Positions 8,719 through 15,997 of a DNA stretch of 62,221 bases are shown piece after piece. Both the position numbers and the translations under genes were made by a program. This DNA is from Planctomycetota bacterium (GTDB lineage Bacteria > Planctomycetota > GCA-002687715 > DRQF01): the NCBI GenBank assembly GCA_020639295.1, contig JACKGY010000014.1, positions 1 to 62,221 on the forward strand, read 5' to 3'. Each line of letters begins with the position of its first letter. Positions within the stretch are counted from its first letter, which is position 1. The notes beneath the pieces were generated by a model. That model saw nothing but the letters and a program-made list of their open reading frames with translations, searched no databases and was not told where the DNA came from.

Positions 8719-9723
8719 TCAGCGATCGGGAAGCCGCTCCCAGACCGTCGCCAGGCGCGTGATCCGGCGACCGAGAGGCGTCTCCGGAACCGGGGCGGCG
8801 AGCTTGCGCAGGCTCGCCGCCATGCCCTTTCTCACCCCGCCCTTCGCGGCCTTCGCCAGCGCGGCCTCCAGCTTGCCCTCGAGCGCCAGGGTCTTCTGGT
8901 CGGCCTCGGCTGCCAGCCGCTGGCGCAGGAAGTCGATCCGCGCGAGCCAGCCGTCCCGACCCTTCACGCCCTTCTCGAGCTTCTCGAAGCGGGCGAGTGC
9001 CTCGCTCGGTCGCCCCGCGTCGAGCAGGCCGCGGATCTCGTCGATCACCCGGTCGAGGTGTCGTTGCAGTTCGACGCGGGCCTCGATGGCGTCGGCGGCG
9101 GCCGCCTCGTCGTCGGGGCGATGGTCCTCGAGCAGACGATCGGTCGCGGCGAAGTCCAGGTCGACCAGGAAGGCGGCGCGCGCCCGGGCGACCACGCGGT
9201 CGGCACCATAGCCTTCCTTCATGCGCGCCAGCTCGCGCGGGATCAGCTCGTCGATGAGCTTGCCCACCTCGTTGCGATGGCCGATGGCGAGAACCTTGCC
9301 GTCGATGCCGACGAGCGCGGCCCGCGGCAAGGCGAGGCCGGCGGCATCGCCGATGGCGATCGGATTGTCGCCCGTGACCATGGCCCGGTTGGCCGGGAAC
9401 CGCGTCCACATGAACGACTCCAGGTCGATCCGCTGCTGGGTGTGGACCAGGACGACCTTCAGGCCCGCGGCGCGGTACTTGCGATCGAGCGCGATGGCAT
9501 GCGGCACGGCATGCTCCAGGCAGGGGCCTCAGCGGAAGCCCCAGAACTCGTAGAGGACCGGACGGCCGAGCCAGCCGTCGCCACCGCCGACGAAGTCGTC
9601 GTTCACGGCCACGTCGGCGAAGCGGAAGTCCGGGAACTTCTTGCCGATCGCGGCCTGATCGGACTGGGCCCGGATCGAGACGGCGAGGAGCACGAGGGTG
9701 GCGATGATGGCGCTGATTCTCAT
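8719..9723 (-). CDS. Exported redoxin-fold selenoprotein (in-frame TGA as Sec65)
   Basis: 334 residues if the TGA at 9531-9529 is read as selenocysteine. Residues 1-20 form a Sec signal peptide. A redoxin/TlpA-like domain follows: IGKKFPDFRFADV, then VLYEFWGFR-U65-G-P-C68, exactly where thioredoxins have FWA-x-WCGPC, then KVVLVHTQQ and LPRAALVGIDGKVLAIG (cis-Pro strand and following strands). Residues 190-334 are a charged helical tail. The frame continues without other stops for 269 codons after the TGA, with the same codon bias. Read conventionally the gene would be split into a 64-residue signal-peptide stub and a headless redoxin. Likely role is periplasmic thiol/disulfide or peroxide chemistry. 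An artefact is unlikely since the motif is intact. Confidence 0.85.
9497..9531 (-). other. Sec-encoding TGA and candidate SECIS hairpin, redoxin gene
   Basis: The TGA codon is at 9531-9529. Downstream in the mRNA a GCATGC/GCATGC stem (9514-9509 with 9502-9497) encloses a six-base loop CGTGCC. The loop begins about 21 bases after the TGA and contains GU, compatible with bacterial SECIS geometry (apical loop roughly 16-37 bases from UGA with an early G). The stem is short and was found by eye. Confidence 0.5.
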
Positions 9724-9916
9724 GGCGCGATTTTCTCGTGTTGAGACTGCGATTGGAAGGTGGTTCCCAGGATGAAGCTAGAGCAGCGCGTCGCGTCGTC
9801 GGCCCGGGCCGCGCAGGTGGCCTCCTGGCGAGCGCGTTCCGGCCATGTTCCAATGCCGGCTCGGCGCGTCGCGTCTCGCCATCGGTTTCCCTGCCTGCGA
9901 CTCCGGGAGCTCAACC

Positions 9917-12019
9917 ATGACCAGGGTTTCGTGTCTCGTCATCTCGCTGCTCGTCCTCTGCCTGACCGCGGATCTGGCCGCGCAGCTTCCCGACGTCATG
10001 TACCTCCGCTTCAACGAAGGTACCGGCACGACCACCGCCGACTTCGCCGTCCCCGGCATCGGAACCTCGTGCAGCTTCCAGTCGACCGCCGGCTTCGACA
10101 CCAGCAATCCCGCGCTCGGCTTCGCCTGCTTCAAGGCCGCGACCCTCAATCCCTTCAGCCAGGTGAACACCAACGCCACGGTCGCGCTCAGCGGCGACTG
10201 GACCCTGGAGTTCCATTGCTACTTCGCCGGCGGCACGACGCTGCCGAACCCCTCCATCCTCCATGACGGCACCAGCAACGGCCTGAAGGCCATCGTGCTC
10301 AGCACGCCCGGCGCGCCGAACTTCGCCGTCACCCTGCGCAGCGACACCGGCGGCCATCAGGTCAACCTCGCCAACGTCCTGCCGGTCAATACCTGGACCC
10401 AGTTCGCCTTCGTCCACACCGCCGCCAACAACACGATCACCTCCTACGTCAACGGCGTCCTCAAGCAGACCGACGTCTTCTCCAGCCCGGCGACCCTGAC
10501 CAGCTCCGGGCCGCTCTACGTCGGCGGTGAGCCGGTGACCTCGACCTTCAACGGGATGATCGACGAGCTGCGCATCTGGAACACCGCGCGCAGCGGCAGC
10601 CAGATCGCGGCCAACTACAACCAGGAGATCGCCGGCTACACCGACAACATCCAGGCCGGCCCGATCACGGCCCCGGTCAATCCGTCGGCGCCCTGCACGC
10701 TCCTCGGCAGCGCCGAGACCGTCACCTTGTCGGTGACCAACACGGGCTCGAACACGGTCGCCGCCGGCACCACGATCACGATGGACCTGGTGATCGACGG
10801 CGCGCCCCCGCTGAACGAGTTCATCGTGGTCCCGGCCGGCGGCCTGGTCGCGGGCGCGAGCCTCGGCTACACCTTCGCCGCCCTGGTCGACCTGAGCATT
10901 CCCGGCAGCCATCAGATCGACGTCACCGTCGGCCTGGTCGGCGATCAGAATCCGGCCGACGACGTCGCCAGCCTCACGGTGCTGAGCGGTGGAACCGCCT
11001 GGATCGCCAGCTATCCCTGGACCGAGAACTTCGACGGTCTGATCTCGGGGACCACGACCCCGCCGGTCGGCTGGACCCAGGAGACGAGCGACTCCTCGGG
11101 CGCGAACTCGGACTGGATCTTCCTCATGGGCCAGGCGGCGACCACGACGACCTCGCCCCTTGGCGATCACACCGGCGGCGGTCTCTACGCCTACGTCGAG
11201 GACTCGGCGACCAGTCTCGCGAACGTCAGCCTGAGGAGCCCCTGCCTCGACCTGGGGACGCTCACGATGCCCGGGCTGTCCTTCTGGTTCCACAACCAGG
11301 ACGCCTCGGGCGGCATCAACACCAATCCGATGAGCGTCGACGTGATCGTCCAGCCGGCGGGAGTCGTCACCTCGGACGTCTTCGGACCGGAAGGTGACAT
11401 CGGCAACGGCTGGATGCCGCGGACCGTCGACCTGAGCGCCTTCGCCGGCCAGTTCATCCAGATCGTCTTCCGCGGACGCAGTGACGGCGGCGCCGGCAAC
11501 TGCGACACGGCGATCGACGATCTGGTGGTCTTCGACCTCGTGCCGGGCAACGGTCAGGCGCCGCAGGCCGGGCTGGCGGTCTTCGACCTCAATGCCGCGA
11601 CCGAGGCCAATGGACTGCCGGTGTCCAGTTTCCTGCCCGGTCCCTACGCGACCACCGCGACCGCGGGTGGCCCGCTCGATTTCGACTTCGTCGGCGAGCC
11701 GAATCGCCCCTTCCTGTTCATCATCGGGCCGCTCAACCCGGTGGCCGCGACCTACGGCGTGGTCGGGCAGCTGGACATCGGCGGTCCCGTCGATCCGATG
11801 ACCGGCGTGCCGGTCTCGCTCCAGGTCCTGGGCGACGGCTTCAATCCGGTCGATTTCTTCGACCTGTTCTTCTTCACCGGAGCGACCGGCTCGGCCAACC
11901 TGGACTTCCAGCTTCCGGCCCTGCCGACCGGCCTGCTCGGTGCCTTCCAGGCCCTGTTCTCGACCGGCAATGGCAACTTCTTCGCCATCTCGAACGCGAT
12001 CGCGCTGACCATCAACTGA
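9917..12019 (+). CDS. Secreted LamG-CARDB-MAM protein with SNA-type C-terminal module (paralogue 1)
   Basis: 700 residues, signal peptide 1-22. Order of modules: LamG/concanavalin-like (about 25-235; WTLEFHCYF, MIDELRIWN), a CARDB-like immunoglobulin domain (about 250-365), a MAM-like jelly roll (about 370-545; YPWTENFDG, GNGWMPRTVDLSAFAGQ), and a C-terminal module of about 140 residues ending FFAISNAIALTIN. The start at 9917 follows GGGAG and opens the signal peptide. Likely a cell-surface or extracellular adhesion/polysaccharide-binding protein. The next gene is a tandem paralogue 44 bp downstream, and the C-terminal module recurs in the protein at 15998-18373. Confidence 0.75.
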   Translation: MTRVSCLVISLLVLCLTADLAAQLPDVMYLRFNEGTGTTTADFAVPGIGTSCSFQSTAGFDTSNPALGFACFKAATLNPFSQVNTNATVALSGDWTLEFHCYFAGGTTLPNPSILHDGTSNGLKAIVLSTPGAPNFAVTLRSDTGGHQVNLANVLPVNTWTQFAFVHTAANNTITSYVNGVLKQTDVFSSPATLTSSGPLYVGGEPVTSTFNGMIDELRIWNTARSGSQIAANYNQEIAGYTDNIQAGPITAPVNPSAPCTLLGSAETVTLSVTNTGSNTVAAGTTITMDLVIDGAPPLNEFIVVPAGGLVAGASLGYTFAALVDLSIPGSHQIDVTVGLVGDQNPADDVASLTVLSGGTAWIASYPWTENFDGLISGTTTPPVGWTQETSDSSGANSDWIFLMGQAATTTTSPLGDHTGGGLYAYVEDSATSLANVSLRSPCLDLGTLTMPGLSFWFHNQDASGGINTNPMSVDVIVQPAGVVTSDVFGPEGDIGNGWMPRTVDLSAFAGQFIQIVFRGRSDGGAGNCDTAIDDLVVFDLVPGNGQAPQAGLAVFDLNAATEANGLPVSSFLPGPYATTATAGGPLDFDFVGEPNRPFLFIIGPLNPVAATYGVVGQLDIGGPVDPMTGVPVSLQVLGDGFNPVDFFDLFFFTGATGSANLDFQLPALPTGLLGAFQALFSTGNGNFFAISNAIALTIN

Positions 12020-12063
12020 GGCCGGCTCCGGGGGACCGGGGCCCAATGTGAATCGAGGGTAGC

Positions 12064-14172
12064 ATGATGAATCGAACGATCCTGATCCTTGGCCTGCTCA
12101 TGGCCGCCAGCCTCGAACTCCGGGCCCAGGGCCCGGACATCCTCTACCTGCGCTTCAACGAGGGCTCGGGCAGTACCACCGCCGATCTCGCCCTGCCCGG
12201 CGTGGGCGCCACACCGACCCTGGTCGGCGCCTGCGGCTGGGCCACCAACGGCATCGTCGGCACCACCTGCCTGCAGCCCGGGGCCGGCGCCAACGACAGC
12301 GTGGACGTCGGCGTCGGCCTGAACGTGACCGGCGACTGGACGCTGGAATTCTGGGAGCGCGACACCTTCGTGTCGCCGATCTCGCCGCTCCTGGCCCGCC
12401 ACATCATGTCGGACGGCACCAACAACGGCTTCTCGATCTATCACAAGAACATCCTCGGGTTCCCCAATCACGACCTCGTCTTCGTGCCTTCGGCCGGCAA
12501 CCCGATGACCGTGGCGCAGTCGATCGTGCCCAACACCTGGGTCCACTTCGCCTTCGTCTACACCAACTCGAACAAGACGATCACCGCCTACGTGAACGGC
12601 GTCCAGGTGACCACCCAGGTCTACGGCCTGGCGGTGCCGCTCCTCACCACCGCCGGGACCAACCTGCGGGTCGGCGGCTACGTCAACGGCGCCTCCTGGG
12701 CCGGGGAGATCGACGAGGTCCGGATCTGGGGCAGCGCCCGCAGCGCCGTCGACATCAACGCCAACTACAACCAGGAGGTGGCGCTCTTCGCCAACAACGT
12801 CGCGGTCGTCGCGGTGACCGCCCCGAGCACGCCGAGCGGAGCCTGCGTGCTCGCCGGCAGCGCCGAGACCGTGACCTGCACGGTCGCCAACGCCAGCGGG
12901 ACCGCGATCGCCGGCAACAGCCTGATCCCGATCGAGTACGTGCTCGACGGCGGCGCGCCGGTTCCCGACCTGGTGTCGGTGCCGGCCGCCGGGCTCGCGG
13001 CCGGCGGCACGCTCAGCCACAGCTTCGGCACCCTGGCCGACCTTTCGGCCTCGGGCAGCCATCTGATCACCGTCACCGTCGGCCAGCCGGGTGACCAGTA
13101 CGCCGCCGACGATTCGGCCTCGGTCACCGTGATCAGCGGCGGCGAGGGTCGGGTCCAGGCTTTCCCCTGGGTCGAGAACTTCGACGGCCGCAACTCGGGC
13201 AGCACCAACCCGCCGCTCGGCTGGGAGCAGGAGACCGGCGACTCCTCCGGCGCCAACTCCGACTGGATCTTCCTCCAGGGACAGGCGGGAACCGTGACCA
13301 CCTCGCCGCTGGGGGATCACACCAGCGGCAACGGCATCTATGCCTACGTCGAGGATTCATCGGCGGAACTCGCCAACGTCAGCCTGCGGACGCCCTGCCT
13401 CGATCTCGGTGGTCTGAGCATGCCGCGGCTCGCGTTCTGGTTCCACAGCCAGGACGCCTCCGGCGGCCTCAACACCAATCCGATGAGCATCGACGTGATC
13501 GTGCAGCCGGGCGGCACCGTGACCATGGACGTCTTCGGGCCCGAGGGCAACATCGGCAACGGCTGGATGCCGCGGAGCGTCGACCTGAGCGCTTTCGCCG
13601 GCCAGACCGTCCAGCTGATCTTCCGCGGGCGCAGCGACGGCGGTACCGCCAAGAACGACACCGCGATCGACGACGTGTCCGTCTTCCAGGGCGCGCTCAC
13701 CAACGGCCAGGCGCCGGTTCCAGGTACTGCGGTCCTCGACCTCAACGCGGCGATCAACGGCGCCGGTCTGCCGGTCTCGACCGCCGCCAACGGGCCCTAC
13801 TTCGTCTCTTCGGGCGCCGGCCAGACGCTGCTCTTCGGCTACGAGGGCGAACTCAACCGGCCCTTCTCGCTCCTGATCGGCCCGCTCAATCCGGTGGCCG
13901 CCACCTTCCCCAACGTCGGCCAACTCGACATCGGCGGAGCGGTGGACCCGATGACCGGCATCCCGGCCTTCATCCAGGTCCTGGGTGACGGCTTCAATCC
14001 GGTCGACTTCTTCGACGTCCTGTTCAACACCGGACCGACGGGCAGCACCACGATGAGCTTCCCGACGCCGGCGATTCCGGCCGGGGTGATCGGCGCCTTC
14101 CAGGTGGTCTACTCGACCGGCAACGGCTTCTTCTTCGCGCTCTCGAATGCCGTGGAGCTGACCATCATCTGA
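12064..14172 (+). CDS. Secreted LamG-CARDB-MAM protein with SNA-type C-terminal module (paralogue 2)
   Basis: 702 residues with the same architecture as the preceding gene: signal peptide (about 1-21), LamG-like domain (WTLEFWERD, EIDEVRIWG), CARDB-like domain, MAM-like domain (FPWVENFDG, GNGWMPRSVDLSAFAG) and the C-terminal module ending FFALSNAVELTII. Identity to its neighbour is highest in the MAM and C-terminal parts and lowest in the LamG part, as expected for an old tandem duplication with divergent ligand binding. A terminator hairpin follows at 14196. Ligand unknown. Confidence 0.75.
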   Translation: MMNRTILILGLLMAASLELRAQGPDILYLRFNEGSGSTTADLALPGVGATPTLVGACGWATNGIVGTTCLQPGAGANDSVDVGVGLNVTGDWTLEFWERDTFVSPISPLLARHIMSDGTNNGFSIYHKNILGFPNHDLVFVPSAGNPMTVAQSIVPNTWVHFAFVYTNSNKTITAYVNGVQVTTQVYGLAVPLLTTAGTNLRVGGYVNGASWAGEIDEVRIWGSARSAVDINANYNQEVALFANNVAVVAVTAPSTPSGACVLAGSAETVTCTVANASGTAIAGNSLIPIEYVLDGGAPVPDLVSVPAAGLAAGGTLSHSFGTLADLSASGSHLITVTVGQPGDQYAADDSASVTVISGGEGRVQAFPWVENFDGRNSGSTNPPLGWEQETGDSSGANSDWIFLQGQAGTVTTSPLGDHTSGNGIYAYVEDSSAELANVSLRTPCLDLGGLSMPRLAFWFHSQDASGGLNTNPMSIDVIVQPGGTVTMDVFGPEGNIGNGWMPRSVDLSAFAGQTVQLIFRGRSDGGTAKNDTAIDDVSVFQGALTNGQAPVPGTAVLDLNAAINGAGLPVSTAANGPYFVSSGAGQTLLFGYEGELNRPFSLLIGPLNPVAATFPNVGQLDIGGAVDPMTGIPAFIQVLGDGFNPVDFFDVLFNTGPTGSTTMSFPTPAIPAGVIGAFQVVYSTGNGFFFALSNAVELTII

Positions 14173-14195
14173 ACCCGGCGATTTCCGACCATGAC

Positions 14196-14233
14196 GACGG
14201 GGCGGCTTCCAGCGGAAGTCGCCCCGTCTCGTT
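14196..14233 (+). terminator. Rho-independent terminator of tandem LamG genes
   Basis: GACGGGGCGGCTTCC pairs with GGAAGTCGCCCCGTC around the loop AGC (15 bp, one G.U pair), followed by TCGTT. It lies 24 bp after the stop of the second paralogue. Confidence 0.75.
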
Positions 14234-14260
14234 GCGAAGGACCGCGCAGCGGCTGCGCCC

Positions 14261-14335
14261 CGGCAGGACCGCGCCGCGCCTGCTGCGCATTCGAAGCTCG
14301 AAGGCCTTCGACGACGACCATGCCAGCCAGCGGCT
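14261..14335. repeat. Interspersed repeat, direct copy A
   Basis: 75-bp unit that recurs at 14454-14528 with a single A/G difference (14311 versus 14504). It contains the core TGCGCATTCGAAGC and ends in a GCCAGC/GCTGGC dyad. Reverse-complement relatives occur at 57.18 kb and at both window ends. Confidence 0.85.
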
Positions 14336-14453
14336 GGCGCCCGGAGCGCCGGCTGCCCAGCCGGCATCAGGTTCGATTGCGACGTCCCCGAGTCATCGAG
14401 GCGAGAGCCCGCGTTGGCAGCGCCGAAGGCCGGCCAGCCAGCGGCTGGCGCTC

Positions 14454-14528
14454 CGGCAGGACCGCGCCGCGCCTGCTGCGCATTCGAAGCTCGAAGGCCT
14501 TCGGCGACGACCATGCCAGCCAGCGGCT
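14454..14528. repeat. Interspersed repeat, direct copy B
   Basis: Second copy of the 75-bp unit, offset by 193 bp from copy A. The intervening sequence also contains CCAGCGGCTGGCG-type dyads, so the whole cluster may be a composite palindromic element. Confidence 0.85.
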
Positions 14529-14560
14529 ACGCGCTGGTCGCCGCTCCCTGACCTCGATCC

Positions 14561-15808
14561 TCAGTCGCCCAGCGTGCCGCGGAGCTTCGCGGTCCATTGC
14601 AGGGCGGTGAGATAGGAGTCGCGGATCGCGGTGGCGTCGAGTCCCTGGAACCGCAGGTCGCCCCAGGCGGACTGCTCGTAGCCCAGCGTGCAGCTCAGCG
14701 CCTCGCCGAGGACGCCATTGTGCTCGAGCAGCGCGGCGCGCAGATCGTCCGCGAGCGGAAGATCGTCGAGGATCTCCTTCATCGGGCGCGCCAGCAGGGC
14801 TTCGAGCGCCGAGAGCAGGCCGGCCGTGAAGAAGGACTCGGGCCGCGGTTGGTTGCTCGCGCGGGCCAGCTGCTCGCACATCTTGCCGCGGATGACCGCC
14901 AGGTTGAACAGGGCCTGCGGCCGGTCCTTCACCCCGGAGAGGATGACCAGGTTCGCCCAGGTGCGAACCCAGCGCAGGCCCAGGATCATCACCGCGTGGC
15001 GGATCGATTCGACCTCGCTCTTCAGGGCGAAGAGGGCCGAGTTGACGTAGTGCAGGAGCTTGTAGGACAAGGCGACGTCCTGACCGATCGCCTCCTCGAG
15101 TTTCTCGATGCCGCCCTCGGGGTCGTTGACCGCCGCCAGGAGGCGCATGCGACCGATGCCGTCCGCCGGCAGGCGACCGCCCACGACGACCTGCGGCCGG
15201 GCGAGGAAGTGGCCCTGGAAGGCGGCGAAGCCGGCCTTGCGGCAGGCCTCGAAGACCTCGTAGGTCTCGATGTTCTTGGCGATGCAGGTCTGACCGCGGG
15301 TCCTGGCCTCGGCGACCAGGGTCGTGGCCTTCTCGGCGCCGACCTCGTTCCAGTCGATCTTCAGCTCGCTGGCGAGCGTGGTCACCGCTTCCGCCTGGCT
15401 GCCGTCGAAGTCGTCGATGACGATGCGGAAACCCTCGTCGCGGAGTTCGGCGAGGCGGGAGACGAGGTCCTCGTCGGCCGCCGGACCCGCCTGGAGCTCG
15501 AGCGCGAGCCGTTCCTTCGGGAAGATGCGGATGCACTCGCTCTTCACGAAGAGAGGCGTGACGTTGACGTAGGAGCGCTGGCCGTCGGCGATCTGGTCGA
15601 CGCCCAGCTCGACGAAGCCGTTCCAGAAGGTCTGGCCGGTGGCCCAGTCGCTGTCGCTGAAGTCGGCCCAGTTGTCCAGCCCGTGGCGGAACAGGAGCTC
15701 GTAGGCGCGCGTCTCCAGGTTCTGATCGAAGATCGGTTGGCGCCCGACGTAGGTCGGAATCAGGGCCGATTCGCAGGCCGTCGCGCCATCGTGATCGAGG
15801 GTGCTCAT
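14561..15808 (-). CDS. EAL-HDOD (YuxH-type) signalling protein
   Basis: 415 residues. The N-terminal half is a diverged EAL domain (YVGRQPIFDQNLETRAYELLFR; ERLALELQ in place of a canonical EAL signature; VIDDFDGSQAEAV), and the C-terminal half (about 205-390) is an HDOD domain (AIGQDVALSYKLLHYVNSALF). This two-domain layout is the YuxH family, usually catalytically inactive toward cyclic-di-GMP and regulatory in function. The start at 15808 follows GGAGG with a roughly ten-base spacer; upstream in-frame codons show no domain. Partner not evident; neighbours are secreted-protein genes. Confidence 0.85.
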   Translation of the reverse strand: MSTLDHDGATACESALIPTYVGRQPIFDQNLETRAYELLFRHGLDNWADFSDSDWATGQTFWNGFVELGVDQIADGQRSYVNVTPLFVKSECIRIFPKERLALELQAGPAADEDLVSRLAELRDEGFRIVIDDFDGSQAEAVTTLASELKIDWNEVGAEKATTLVAEARTRGQTCIAKNIETYEVFEACRKAGFAAFQGHFLARPQVVVGGRLPADGIGRMRLLAAVNDPEGGIEKLEEAIGQDVALSYKLLHYVNSALFALKSEVESIRHAVMILGLRWVRTWANLVILSGVKDRPQALFNLAVIRGKMCEQLARASNQPRPESFFTAGLLSALEALLARPMKEILDDLPLADDLRAALLEHNGVLGEALSCTLGYEQSAWGDLRFQGLDATAIRDSYLTALQWTAKLRGTLGD

Positions 15809-15934
15809 TGCGGGACTTCCTCCAACGATCCGCCATCGGATCTTCTCCACTGATCGGCATTTCGGCCGGTCGGCGAGAGCAAAGAGATTCGTCCCGGGTC
15901 GGATTCCGGCAGAAAATCGGCGCCTCGGGCCAGA

Positions 15935-15967
15935 AAAGAGGGCGCCCCGGACTGGCCGGGGCGCCCT
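15935..15967 (-). terminator. Rho-independent terminator of the trypsin-PKD gene
   Basis: On the minus strand AGGGCGCCCCGG pairs with CCGGGGCGCCCT around a five-base loop and is followed by CTTTTCTGG. It lies 31 bp past the stop of the gene ending at 15998. Confidence 0.75.
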
Positions 15968-15997
15968 GGTCTCGGGCACGGGGCACGAAGGCCGGGA

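Larger units (their letters stand above)
14173..14560. other. Intergenic region: terminator plus interspersed repeats
   Basis: 388 bp between convergent genes. It contains the terminator at 14196-14233, then a cluster of the GC-rich interspersed repeat including a 75-bp direct repeat with one mismatch. Open frames here are products of the repeat and have no protein-like features. Confidence 0.6.

Noticed and set aside
14191..14615. Small open frames in the 14.2-14.6 kb repeats
   Set aside because: Both strands are open because the repeat is GC-rich; the translations are Arg/Pro/Ala-rich and repeat-derived.
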